DNA of 41,982 bases from Microthrixaceae bacterium (GTDB lineage: Bacteria > Actinomycetota > Acidimicrobiia > Acidimicrobiales > Acidimicrobilacustridaceae). This document shows positions 21,949-31,453 of this stretch, one piece after another. The DNA is taken from NCBI GenBank assembly GCA_947449015.1, contig CANFQA010000023.1:1-41982 (forward strand), written 5' to 3'. A model generated the notes under the pieces. The model saw nothing but the letters and a program-made list of their open reading frames with translations, did no database searches and was not told the DNA's origin. The translations under genes and the position numbers were made by a program. The stretch's first letter is position 1; each line of letters opens with the position of its first letter.

Positions 21949-22671
21949 ATGAGCGAATCAAAGACCGACACTCTGCAGCTGGACACACCTGACGGACCGA
22001 TGACCACGTATGTCTCGCATCCGAGTGGCACACCGCGCGGCGGTGTTGTTGTCGTGCAGGAGGCGTTCGGCCTGACTGGCCATATCCATCGCGTTGCCGA
22101 CGCACTCGCGGCGGTCGGTTTCATCGCTGTTGCGCCAGCGTTATTCCATCGCAGCGAGGACCAGGTCTTCGGTTACACCGACTACGAGAAACTTGGTCCG
22201 GTGATCATGGCGGTCACTGCTGAGACACTCACGATGGATATTGATGCCGCGCTTGGTGAACTCAGCCGGCTGGGACAGCCTGTGTCAGCGCAAGGCATCA
22301 TTGGTTTCTGCATGGGCGGAAGCGTCACGCTTGCAACCGCGGCGCGGCTCCAGCTTGGTGCAGCAGTCACGTTCTACGGCGGCGGCATCGCCGAGGGTCG
22401 CTTCGGCCTCGAGAGTGGACTCGTCTATGGGTCGCAACTGCGCACACCGTGGATGGGACTCTATGGAGATCTCGACGCGCATATTCCTGTTGACGAAGTC
22501 GAGCAGTTGCGTTCCATTGCTGCGGCGAGTGCTGTCGATACCGAGATTGTCCGTTATGCCGATGCCGATCATGGGTTCCACTGCGACGAGCGGCCCTCGT
22601 TCCATGCTGAGTCGTCATCGGACGCATGGCAGCGCACGGTGGAGTTCCTTGGGGCTCGTCTGCATTCCTGA
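21949..22671 (+). CDS. Dienelactone hydrolase-family protein
   Basis: A 240-residue alpha/beta hydrolase with the cysteine-nucleophile pattern of dienelactone hydrolases. GGVVVVQEAFGLTGHIHRVADALA contains the conserved Glu that interacts with the nucleophile. GFCMGG carries Cys121, LYGDLDAHIP carries Asp176 and YADADHGFHCDERP carries His208. It would hydrolyse dienelactone-type or other ester substrates in aromatic catabolism; no other beta-ketoadipate genes are nearby. I took ATG 21949 rather than GTG 21934. It is followed by the minus-strand 6C RNA and its terminator. Confidence 0.9.
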   Translation: MSESKTDTLQLDTPDGPMTTYVSHPSGTPRGGVVVVQEAFGLTGHIHRVADALAAVGFIAVAPALFHRSEDQVFGYTDYEKLGPVIMAVTAETLTMDIDAALGELSRLGQPVSAQGIIGFCMGGSVTLATAARLQLGAAVTFYGGGIAEGRFGLESGLVYGSQLRTPWMGLYGDLDAHIPVDEVEQLRSIAAASAVDTEIVRYADADHGFHCDERPSFHAESSSDAWQRTVEFLGARLHS

Positions 22672-22688
22672 CGGCTTCGAAACTCCTG

Positions 22689-22818
22689 AAAAACATGGCC
22701 CAAACGCGCTGACTCCCCCGGCCCGGGGGGTGGGCGGGGGAGTCGCATGACCTTCGAGATGGGGGGATCTCGAGGGGTTCTGTGGCTCAGACGAGTTGGG
22801 GGGAACTCGGAGCCAACA
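22689..22818 (-). ncRNA. 6C-type small RNA
   Basis: On the minus strand two hairpins carry six-cytosine loops. CGAGTT-CCCCCC-AACTCG lies within 22792-22809, extended outward by a GGCTC/GAGCC stem at 22784-22814. CGAGAT-CCCCCC-ATCTCG lies at 22755-22772, within arms 22751-22776. The two inner stems differ at one base pair, with the pairing restored. A 10-bp GC terminator stem (22711-22744) follows, also with a C-rich loop, then a T-run at about 22689-22693. This is the architecture of the actinobacterial 6C RNA, a trans-acting sRNA described in Streptomyces and mycobacteria. Ends are estimated from the promoter and T-run. Confidence 0.8.
22711..22744 (-). terminator. Terminator hairpin of the 6C RNA
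   Basis: GACTCCCCCG (22735-22744 on the minus strand) pairs with CGGGGGAGTC (22711-22720), a perfect 10-bp stem with a 14-base C-rich loop. TTT lies about 8 bases beyond and TTTTT about 20 bases beyond on the minus strand. It could also stop transcription from the convergent dienelactone hydrolase gene. Confidence 0.6.
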
Positions 22819-22824
22819 AGTGAA

Positions 22825-22853
22825 ACGATAGGGAGAATCCAAGCCGACGTCTA
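22825..22853 (-). promoter_or_regulatory. Promoter of the 6C RNA
   Basis: On the minus strand TAGACG (22848-22853) and TATCGT (22825-22830) are separated by exactly 17 bp. The -10 end lies about 7 bases before the first structured base of the RNA. The region between it and the guaB1-like gene (22854-22919) holds nothing else evident. Confidence 0.55.
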
Positions 22854-22919
22854 CGGAGTTACGCCGGTCAGTCGTCACAGTGACCGGGGCCACAGCACCG
22901 CAATGTTGCGAGTTGGCGA

Positions 22920-24371
<1,452 letters not shown>

Positions 24372-24387
24372 TTAGGCGATCCCGGGC

Positions 24388-24669
24388 TCAGACTGGCCGG
24401 GAATCATCGTCGAGGCCTGCTGCGGTGGCAGCAAGCATGGCGAGCTGGGCAGCTCGTCGGTACATCAGCACGAACGTGGCCTGGGCTGCCCGCTCCTTAC
24501 CCCGCAGGGGAGGGTCACCCAATGAGACGACCATGGCTGAGGGGTCACCAGTCATATGCACAACAGCGGGGTCGTCGAGAAGTTCACCGCTCCAGAACTT
24601 CCGGCTGGCAACGCGATCAGCATCGACCTTTTTGGATTGATTGGCCGGGCGGCGGCGCGAGCGGCTCAT
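24388..24669 (-). CDS. Small hypothetical protein coupled to the SNF2 helicase
   Basis: A 93-residue protein whose ATG overlaps the stop of the helicase gene (ATGA at 24666-24669). It is basic at the N-terminus (SRSRRRPANQSKKVDADRVASRKFWSGELL). A possible helix TFVLMYRRAAQLAMLAATAAGL lies near the C-terminus. I recognise no family. The coupling makes a partner or regulator of the helicase the first guess. Actinobacterial SNF2 proteins of this type are more often paired with a SWIM zinc-finger protein, but no SWIM C-x-C-x-n-C-x-H motif is visible here. Confidence 0.6.
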   Translation of the reverse strand: MSRSRRRPANQSKKVDADRVASRKFWSGELLDDPAVVHMTGDPSAMVVSLGDPPLRGKERAAQATFVLMYRRAAQLAMLAATAAGLDDDSRPV

Positions 24670-27600
24670 GCCACGGTCTCCTTCAGAAGTTCATCGTCTT
24701 GTTCGGTGAGCAGTTCGTCACCACGTAAGCCGAGTGCGGCCTGCAGCTGAGAGGGATCGAGATCGCCAAGTGAACTCGACTTGGGCAGCACGAGATCGGC
24801 GATATGTCGCTTGCCAGCCACAACTTCCTCGACGCGTTCGTCGACGGTTCCGGGGCAGACGAGACGGTGGGCGATGACGGTCTTGGTCTGGCCAATGCGC
24901 CAGGCCCGGTCGCGAGCTTGGTCTTCGACGGCGGGGTTCCACCAACGGTCATAGAGGATGACGTGATTGGCGTTGGTGAGGTTGAGCCCAGTACCACCAG
25001 CTTTGAGCGACAGCACGAGAGCGCCGGGGCCGTCAAGCGCTTGGAACTCGGCGACGAGTGAATCGCGGGCACCGCGTGAGAGACCACCGTGGTAGCAACC
25101 GACTGGGATTTCGAATCGGGAGGAGAGATGGGCAGACAGTTTCTGACCCCACTCCGCAAAATGCGTGAACACCAGCGCCCGCTCACCGGACGCGTACACC
25201 TGCTCAATGATTTCCTCGAGACGGGCGAGCTTGCCTGAGCGTCCATCAAGCGGGCCGTCGTCATTGCGATAGGCCACCGGATGGTTACAGATCTGCTTGA
25301 GTGCGGTGATGGCGGCAAGGATCGCCCCATTGCGTCTATCGGTGCCGGCTTCGTTGCCCACGCCGGTGACGAGACTGTCGAGCACTGCCTGGTACAGGCC
25401 GATCTGTTCGGGGGTCATCGAGCAGCGATCCAGTTCATCGATGCGATCGGGAAGTTCCGCGGCGATGGCGGGCTCGCTCTTGGTGCGGCGGAACACGAGG
25501 ATGCCATTGAGGGCGCGCAGCGCACGTTCGCCCTGGTCGCGGGCACCTTCACTACCGCCGGCACCACTGCCGGAGAGCTGCGCGATGAACTGTGGTCGGG
25601 GACCGACGAGACCTGGGTTCGTGAAGTCCAGAATCGCCCAGAGATCTCCGAGACCGTTCTCGATCGGTGTGCCGGTGAGAGCGAGTCGGGTCGTGGCGTT
25701 GAGACGGCGGAGTTGCTGGGCTGTTTCGTTCGCCGGGTTCTTAATGGCCTGCGCCTCATCGAGGACGATTCGTCCCCAGTGGATTTTCTCCAGTGCGTCG
25801 ATATCGCGAACCGCAGTGGAGTAGGTGGTGATGATGACGTCGTAGGAGCTGACGAGGTCGATCAGTTCCGAGGCTTCGGCTCGTGATGCACCGTGATGGA
25901 CGAGCACCTTGAGTTTCGGCGTGAAGCGAGCTGCTTCGGCGGCCCAGTTCCCCACGACTGCAGGAGGAGCGACGACGAGCGCAGGCTCATCGCCATCGGA
26001 TCGCGAGACGAGATGCGCCAAGATCGTTGGGGTCTTACCCAAGCCCATGTCGAGAGCGAGGCAGCCGCCAAGGCTTGTGGTGTCGAGGAACTGCAACCAT
26101 GCGAGTGCTTCGGCCTGATAGCTGCGCAATTCACCATTGAACCCTTTGGGGTTCTGTGCAGGTGCGAGTGACGCCGATGAGGCTTTGGACAGCAGGTCGG
26201 CTGCCCAACCCGATCCTTCGATGGCGATGCCGCCGGCCAGTGAGGTGCCGTCGAGGCCAAGGGCCTGGCGCAGCATCTCGGCGCCGGTCATCTGTGGCTT
26301 CTTGGCTCGTTCGGCCAGCGCTTCAGCGGCCGCAGCAAGATCGGCGTGATCAAGAGCGATCCAACGACCGCCCGAACGAACCAGCGGTCGGGCCTCCTTG
26401 GCGAGGCGCGCAATATCGGCGGCAGTGAGTTCGATGTCGTCGAATACGGCTGTCCAACTGACGTTGGCCAACTGATGCGCACCGACGCTTGTCTCGCTGC
26501 CGTTCTCGGCCCACAATCGCAGTGACGGGGTGGGCTTGCGGCGCGACAGGGCAGGTACGCGCATATCGAATCCGGCGTCGGCGAGTGTGGGGCCGATGTC
26601 AGTCATCAGCTCCCAGGCTTCGGCCTGGCTGAGAACCACTTCGCCGCGACGGAGACTGCCAGGACGCTGCAGTGCCGGGAAGAGACGTTCGAGACGAAGC
26701 AGGTTCCCTTCGAGTTCACGTCGTTGGTTGCCGGCGTTGACCAGTGCCACCTCAATAGGAGACATCTGTTGACCCTTCCCCGGCGCGAACACGGCGAGAT
26801 GCCATGCATCGCCGGAGTCGGGGGGATCGAGTTGCACGATGAGCGGGCGATAAGTCTTGGACGTAACCGGAGTGGCCCATCGTTCCAGCGCATTGGTGAG
26901 TTCGCCGGCAAGTGCCGGTGCCATGTCGAACGCGGTTCCGTCGAGTCGAGCCAGAAAGGTTTCACCGGCGTCCGCGATGGAACGTGGATCATCAGGTGCT
27001 GCGGGAACCTCGACGCGCTTGGCAGCGTCATGGCAGATGACATCGACAACTTCGCCAAGCACCGACCGGGACATGGTGGCACCGTCGACAGATGGCGAAA
27101 GGGCGGCAACCGCTCCAGGCATGGCATCGGCGATGCGCTTGAGATGTTCGGAATCCACAAGCGCAGGAGTCCAGGTGACAGCGAATGCAGTGCGGTTCGG
27201 GGTGCGTCGTCCTGCCCGGGAACGACGCAGCGTGGGGACCATGGCGCCTCGCGCTGCGAGCGACACGGCGAAGGCCGCAACGATGGAAAGCCATCGGGCG
27301 CTCGGACCGATGGGCTCTTCGGGTGGGTCGGCGGCGAGAGACAGCAACCAGCCGAGGATGTCGGCGGTATTGGCCTCGAGAGCGACTGCCTTGTCACCGT
27401 TGGGCAGCGGCACGGGGGCCCGACCTGACCACATGTCGGGTGCATCCGTGGCCGCGAGGGCGGCCCGCAGCTGTTCCATGGTGGCCAGTTGCGAATCGGG
27501 CCCACCGAGCCAAGCCACGAGACGACCGGTTACCCAGGAGAGTTGCAGAACGTTCTGACCGGGTGCGAGTTCGCCCGGTTCGGGTTCGATACCGAGTAGT

Positions 27601-27917
27601 CGGTCAAGCGCGATCTCAAGTATGCGCTGCTCGTGTTCGAGATCGGTGATGATCTGCTGATCATCAGGTCGACGCTGCGCACGGACTCGACCAAGCGAGT
27701 CGTCGGTTTCGTTGAGGCGGGTAATGAGGACCCGCCGCCAGGCCTCCTCGTAGCAAGCGAGGATGGCGAGATCGTCGCTACTGGCTTCGCCCCACGCCGC
27801 GGCTTCGACCATGGTCTCGAAACGAGGACCATCGACGTCGATGAAGGGGATCTCGACAGGTGACGACGACAGGTCATCGGCGGATGTTGTTTCGAACTGT
27901 GAATCGTCCTGGGACAC
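24666..27917 (-). CDS. SNF2-family DEAD/H-box helicase (HepA-like)
   Basis: A 1083-residue SWI2/SNF2 ATPase. About 590 N-terminal residues contain a bacterial SNF2-associated region (ALSRRKPTPSLRLWAENG and similar segments). The first ATPase lobe has LDMGLGKTPTILAHLV (Walker A, near 625), IVLDEAQAIKNP (near 720) and ALTGTPIENGLGDLWAIL. The second lobe has VFTHFAEWGQKLSAHL, CYHGGLSRGARD, LSLKAGGTGLNLTNANHVILYDRWWNPAVEDQARDRAWRIGQ (motifs V and VI with the arginine finger) and VDERVEEVVAGKRHIADLVL. It presumably remodels protein-DNA or RNA-polymerase complexes. A coupled small gene follows. Upstream 27918-28210 contains no gene I can support. Confidence 0.93.
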   Translation of the reverse strand: MSQDDSQFETTSADDLSSSPVEIPFIDVDGPRFETMVEAAAWGEASSDDLAILACYEEAWRRVLITRLNETDDSLGRVRAQRRPDDQQIITDLEHEQRILEIALDRLLGIEPEPGELAPGQNVLQLSWVTGRLVAWLGGPDSQLATMEQLRAALAATDAPDMWSGRAPVPLPNGDKAVALEANTADILGWLLSLAADPPEEPIGPSARWLSIVAAFAVSLAARGAMVPTLRRSRAGRRTPNRTAFAVTWTPALVDSEHLKRIADAMPGAVAALSPSVDGATMSRSVLGEVVDVICHDAAKRVEVPAAPDDPRSIADAGETFLARLDGTAFDMAPALAGELTNALERWATPVTSKTYRPLIVQLDPPDSGDAWHLAVFAPGKGQQMSPIEVALVNAGNQRRELEGNLLRLERLFPALQRPGSLRRGEVVLSQAEAWELMTDIGPTLADAGFDMRVPALSRRKPTPSLRLWAENGSETSVGAHQLANVSWTAVFDDIELTAADIARLAKEARPLVRSGGRWIALDHADLAAAAEALAERAKKPQMTGAEMLRQALGLDGTSLAGGIAIEGSGWAADLLSKASSASLAPAQNPKGFNGELRSYQAEALAWLQFLDTTSLGGCLALDMGLGKTPTILAHLVSRSDGDEPALVVAPPAVVGNWAAEAARFTPKLKVLVHHGASRAEASELIDLVSSYDVIITTYSTAVRDIDALEKIHWGRIVLDEAQAIKNPANETAQQLRRLNATTRLALTGTPIENGLGDLWAILDFTNPGLVGPRPQFIAQLSGSGAGGSEGARDQGERALRALNGILVFRRTKSEPAIAAELPDRIDELDRCSMTPEQIGLYQAVLDSLVTGVGNEAGTDRRNGAILAAITALKQICNHPVAYRNDDGPLDGRSGKLARLEEIIEQVYASGERALVFTHFAEWGQKLSAHLSSRFEIPVGCYHGGLSRGARDSLVAEFQALDGPGALVLSLKAGGTGLNLTNANHVILYDRWWNPAVEDQARDRAWRIGQTKTVIAHRLVCPGTVDERVEEVVAGKRHIADLVLPKSSSLGDLDPSQLQAALGLRGDELLTEQDDELLKETVA

Positions 27918-28210
27918 GCGAATCCTTGTTGAGCACGGTCGAAGCCAGCGCGTTGAGATGCTGGCGATCGAAGTCGTAGTGCTGTGCCGGTCCCCACGCC
28001 GGGAGTTGCAGCTCCGACGGGAAGGGGGACCGCCATCCGGAGCGACGAGTCGACCGGTTCAGTCGGCCCATCGGTGGCGTTGGAATCAGCGATTCCGACG
28101 ACTGGAGAACTCTACCGTCGTAGCGGGCGGGAATCGCAACCCGCAGTGCGGGGCCTGCGGAGGCTCCGACTGACCCGCTCTGATCCGCTCAGGGGTGAAC
28201 GGCCAAGGAA

Positions 28211-29272
28211 TCAGGTGGGATTCTCGGTGACGGAAATCTCGCTGGCCTTCACTGATACCCAGATGTGATCGTCGAGGTGCGCATCGAGGGCTTCGAGCCC
28301 GGCCGGTGTGAGCTCCGCGATGAGATCAAGGCCGCCCACGACCCGCACTCGTACCCGATCCAGATGTCGGTCGATCTCAGAGATCTGCATAGCCCATGCG
28401 TTGCGGGCGCTTCCCTCGGGAGCCGAGCGGTGCAGTGTGAGCGAGGTGGGACGGATATTGGCGAGCCCGGGGCCCTGTGGTGAGGACATGGGAACGGCGA
28501 TTGAGATGCCGCTCGCAGTGAGCATCACACCGTTCGTGGTTGTTCCGCCCACGAGGTTTGTAGCCACCAAATCGGCGACGTACCGAGATCGGGGCCTGCC
28601 GGTGATTTCGGCCAGCGTGCCGCTGTGGGTAATGCGACCGTTCTCCAGCACGATGACGCGATCGGCGACTGCATGCGCGTCAAGGACATCATGGGTGACC
28701 ATCAGTGCGGGGACATTGACCGCATGAAGATGGGTTCGTAACTCGCGGCGCATTTCGGCACGGGTGGCGATGTCGAGCGCGGCGAGAGGTTCGTCGAGCA
28801 AAACAGCATCGGGTGATGCCGCCAGTGTGCGGGCGAGTGCAACCCGCTGCGCCTGACCACCGGAAAGTTCGCTTGGGGAACGACCACCGAATCCGTCCAG
28901 CCCGACTCTGGTGATCCACATATCGGCAAGGGAGCGTGCCTGGTTTCGGCGTGTGCCGCTCGCGCGCAAACCGAACGCAACGTTTTCGCGTACTGACATC
29001 GTGGCGAAGAGCTGATGATCTTGGAACAGCAGTCCGATCCGGCGATCTTCGGTGGCGATGTGGAGTGACTGCTCGCTGTCGTCGAGCACCCTTTCGCCAA
29101 GGGTGATCTTGGCGGAGTCAGCGGATACCGAACCGACAAGTGTGCGAAGCAGCGTGGTCTTGCCGGCACCATTGGGTCCGACGATAGCCACGATTTCGCC
29201 AGCCTCGACCTGCAGTTCGACGCTGAGGTGAAGATCACCAAGCCTTGTATCAACAGTGGCGCGAAGAGTCAT
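28211..29272 (-). CDS. modC: Molybdate ABC transporter ATP-binding protein
   Basis: A 353-residue ATPase. GPNGAGKTT (32-40) is Walker A, the signature is ELSGGQAQRVALARTL (135-150), Walker B is AVLLDEP (156-162) and the switch is MVTHDVLDAHAVADRV. The C-terminal 120 residues contain a TOBE/Mop-like domain (NLVGGTTTNGVMLTASGISIAV; SVKASEISVTENPT), which in ModC binds oxyanions. The ATG overlaps the modB stop (TGCATGA region 29269-29272). It couples ATP hydrolysis to molybdate or tungstate import. The gene order A, B, C on the minus strand is the standard one. Confidence 0.9.
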   Translation of the reverse strand: MTLRATVDTRLGDLHLSVELQVEAGEIVAIVGPNGAGKTTLLRTLVGSVSADSAKITLGERVLDDSEQSLHIATEDRRIGLLFQDHQLFATMSVRENVAFGLRASGTRRNQARSLADMWITRVGLDGFGGRSPSELSGGQAQRVALARTLAASPDAVLLDEPLAALDIATRAEMRRELRTHLHAVNVPALMVTHDVLDAHAVADRVIVLENGRITHSGTLAEITGRPRSRYVADLVATNLVGGTTTNGVMLTASGISIAVPMSSPQGPGLANIRPTSLTLHRSAPEGSARNAWAMQISEIDRHLDRVRVRVVGGLDLIAELTPAGLEALDAHLDDHIWVSVKASEISVTENPT

Positions 29273-30114
29273 GCATCACCACTGCCCGATGAGGTGCCAA
29301 GCCAGGAGTCGCGAAGGCCGATGAGCACGGCGAATGAGATGGCGATGAGCACCAGTGACAGGACAAGTGCCTGATCGGGGTTGGCCTCGAGAGCCCGGTA
29401 CACCGCGAGCGGGGCGGTCTGGGTAGTGCCCGGAAGATTGCCGGCGAAGGTGATGGTGGCGCCGAACTCACCGAGCGCCCGCGCCCATGCCAGCACTGCT
29501 CCGGCCACGAGCGCCGGGCGGATGGCCGGCAATGTCACCCGTCGGAAGGTGTACCAACTGCTGGCACCGAGCGTGCGTGCTGACTCCTCAGGTCGGGGAT
29601 CGAGGGTGCGCACAGCAGCCTCAACGGTGAGCACCAAAAACGGCATGGCGACGAAGGTCTGTGCGATGACCACGCCGGCGGTAGTGAATGGAAGATGCAC
29701 GCCGAACAGGTTTGCCAAGGGGTCGCCAAGAAGGCCTCGACGGCCATAGGCGGAAAACAGCGCCACGCCAGCCACCACGGGAGGCAACACGAGCGATAAC
29801 AGACACAGTGCTCGCACGATTCGTCGACCCGGGAACGAAACTCGAGCAAGTACCCACGCGAGAGGCACGCCGAGCACCACGCTCAATGCAGCTGCGAGTA
29901 TCGAACACTCGATGGAGAGACGAAGTGCGGTGAGGGAGTCGGACCTCGACAGCAGCGACCATGCCTCAGACCAAGGCATTCGCCACAGCAGCCCGATGAA
30001 CGGGAGCGCGAAGAACAAGACCGCAATAGTCGCGATGACGAGAATCGCCATCGGGGGTCGTGGCTCGGGTCGGCGATTTCTCCGCGATCGACCGGACCGC
30101 ACTGATGCAATCAC
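29269..30114 (-). CDS. modB: Molybdate ABC transporter permease
   Basis: A 281-residue inner-membrane permease starting at GTG 30114, which overlaps the modA stop. Five or six TM helices are visible (for example ILVIATIAVLFFALPFIGLLW and LCLLSLVLPPVVAGVALFSAYG). The binding-protein-dependent transport motif (EAA loop) appears as EESARTLGASSWYTFRRVTLPAIRPALVAGAVLAWARALGEFGATI. The G-E-F-G-A-T-I ending is particular to ModB/CysT-type permeases. It forms the channel of the molybdate importer with modC and modA. Confidence 0.92.
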   Translation of the reverse strand: MIASVRSGRSRRNRRPEPRPPMAILVIATIAVLFFALPFIGLLWRMPWSEAWSLLSRSDSLTALRLSIECSILAAALSVVLGVPLAWVLARVSFPGRRIVRALCLLSLVLPPVVAGVALFSAYGRRGLLGDPLANLFGVHLPFTTAGVVIAQTFVAMPFLVLTVEAAVRTLDPRPEESARTLGASSWYTFRRVTLPAIRPALVAGAVLAWARALGEFGATITFAGNLPGTTQTAPLAVYRALEANPDQALVLSLVLIAISFAVLIGLRDSWLGTSSGSGDA

Positions 30115-30869
30115 GGAGCGACAAATCCGAATCGGGTGAGGATGGCCTGCCCCTCAGCGCCCTTGATGAACTCGACCCAGGCTGCTGCGATGGAATTGCC
30201 ACTGGCGCGCTTCAACCTCGCGATCGGATACGACGCCAGGATGTTCTGCTTCGTGGGGATGATGACGCCACTGGCGCGGTCTCCAGCAGCCACAACATCG
30301 GTGGAATACACGATGCCGGCGTCGGCTTCGCCGGCAGTGATTTTGGTGACGATCCCTTTGACGTCGGGCTCAAGACTGCTTGGCGCCACCGTCACGCCCG
30401 CGCGTGAGAGCACATCAGCCGAATACTTCCCGATCGGTACTTCGGGAGCGCAGGTGATGTAGATCAGCCCGGGGCGGGCCAGATCACTAACTGAAGCGAT
30501 TGCGAGCGGGTTCCCTTTCGCTACGAGGATCTCGAGGGTGTTGGTCGTGAATGTCGAGGCATTGCCCGAGATGTGATCGGCGACCTTCTGCATTGTGGTG
30601 TTGTCGGCGGATGCGAACACGTCGATTGGAGCTCCATCGGAAATCTGTTGCGCCAGCGAGGAGGAACTCGCGAACGACACAGTGATGGTCGATCCGGGAT
30701 GGCTGGCCTCGAACTGAGTCTTGGCCTCAGTGAAGGCCCCAGTGAGCGAGGACGCGGCGGCGACCGTGACGGACTTCGAGCCACTGTCTGAACCGCATCC
30801 CGCTGCAAGCCCGATCAGAACAAGCAGGCAGGCGGGGGCGATCACGCGAATGGGGCGGGAGAGAGCCAT
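30111..30869 (-). CDS. modA: Molybdate-binding lipoprotein
   Basis: A 252-residue solute-binding protein. The N-terminus is a lipoprotein signal, with the cleavage box LAAGC and Cys25, so the protein is membrane-anchored. KSVTVAAASSLTGAFTEAKTQFEASHPGSTITVSFASSSSLAQQISDGAPIDVFASADNTTMQKV is the ModA signature. Ser and Asp residues there coordinate the oxyanion. Further family pieces include GNASTFTTNTLEILVAKGNPLAI and TKITAGEADAGIVYSTDV. It captures molybdate or tungstate and delivers it to ModB. It is divergent from the PadR-like regulator gene. Confidence 0.93.
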   Translation of the reverse strand: MALSRPIRVIAPACLLVLIGLAAGCGSDSGSKSVTVAAASSLTGAFTEAKTQFEASHPGSTITVSFASSSSLAQQISDGAPIDVFASADNTTMQKVADHISGNASTFTTNTLEILVAKGNPLAIASVSDLARPGLIYITCAPEVPIGKYSADVLSRAGVTVAPSSLEPDVKGIVTKITAGEADAGIVYSTDVVAAGDRASGVIIPTKQNILASYPIARLKRASGNSIAAAWVEFIKGAEGQAILTRFGFVAP

Positions 30870-30881
30870 ATATGCACAGTA

Positions 30882-30915
30882 GTCAGTTATTGACGACTAG
30901 TGGTCAGCGGCTGAC
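30882..30915. promoter_or_regulatory. Two tandem operator dyads between modA and the PadR-like gene
   Basis: GTCAGTTATTGAC (30882-30894) and GTCAGCGGCTGAC (30903-30915) both match GTCA-N5-TGAC, and the second is fully palindromic around its central G. Their starts are 21 bp apart, two helical turns, so two dimers would sit on one DNA face. They lie in the 74-bp gap between divergent start codons and could control either or both operons. Confidence 0.6.
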
Positions 30916-30943
30916 CTCTTCGAGTCCTCTGTAGTGTCGGTGA

Positions 30944-31453
30944 ATGGCCCGCTCGGAGACATCCCTCGCCGAATCGGTGTGTCTGGCGTTGGTAGTCAGC
31001 GGAAGTGACTACGGCGGGGCGGTCGCCGAACTTCTTGCTCCTGGTGGCGAACTCGGCCGGATCTGGTCCCTCTCGAAGCCATTGACCTATCGGGCGATTG
31101 ATGCACTGGTGACCAGCGCCATGATCGACCGCAGCGGAACTGCACCCGGCCGGGGACGGGAACGCAGCCTGTTGCAGCCAACCCGCTCAGGGCGCGCGGC
31201 GACGCGCCGTTGGCTCGCCGAACCAGTTCGCCATCTGCGCGATGTCCGCACCGAGTTGTTGCTGAAGTTCTCAATCCTTGAACGCATGGGTCTCTCTCGC
31301 ACACCGCTGGCGCTGGCTCAGCAAGAGTGGTTCGCTCCGATCATCGCGTCGATCACTGAGGGAACTGCGACCGATGTGGTTTCCATCTGGCGACGTGAGC
31401 ATGCCCAAGCCGTGGCGGAATTTCTCGACCACGTCATCGGAGTGGAGACATGA
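30944..31453 (+). CDS. PadR-like winged-helix transcriptional regulator
   Basis: A 169-residue protein with the PadR plan. The N-terminal winged helix contains SVCLALVVSGSDYGGAVAELLAPGGELGRIWSLSKPLTYRAIDALVTSAMI. The wing follows (GTAPGRGRERSLLQPTRSGRAATRRWL), and then the C-terminal dimerisation helices with HLRDVRTELLLKFSILERMGL, a PadR hallmark. Its stop overlaps the ATG of the exporter gene (ATGA 31450-31453), so it probably regulates that exporter in response to a toxic compound. A link to molybdate is possible because of the shared control region but is not implied by the family. Confidence 0.75.
   Translation: MARSETSLAESVCLALVVSGSDYGGAVAELLAPGGELGRIWSLSKPLTYRAIDALVTSAMIDRSGTAPGRGRERSLLQPTRSGRAATRRWLAEPVRHLRDVRTELLLKFSILERMGLSRTPLALAQQEWFAPIIASITEGTATDVVSIWRREHAQAVAEFLDHVIGVET

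Noticed and set aside
27918-28210. Possible gene between the SNF2 and modC genes
   Set aside because: Several short frames exist on both strands, but none has a recognisable motif or ribosome site.
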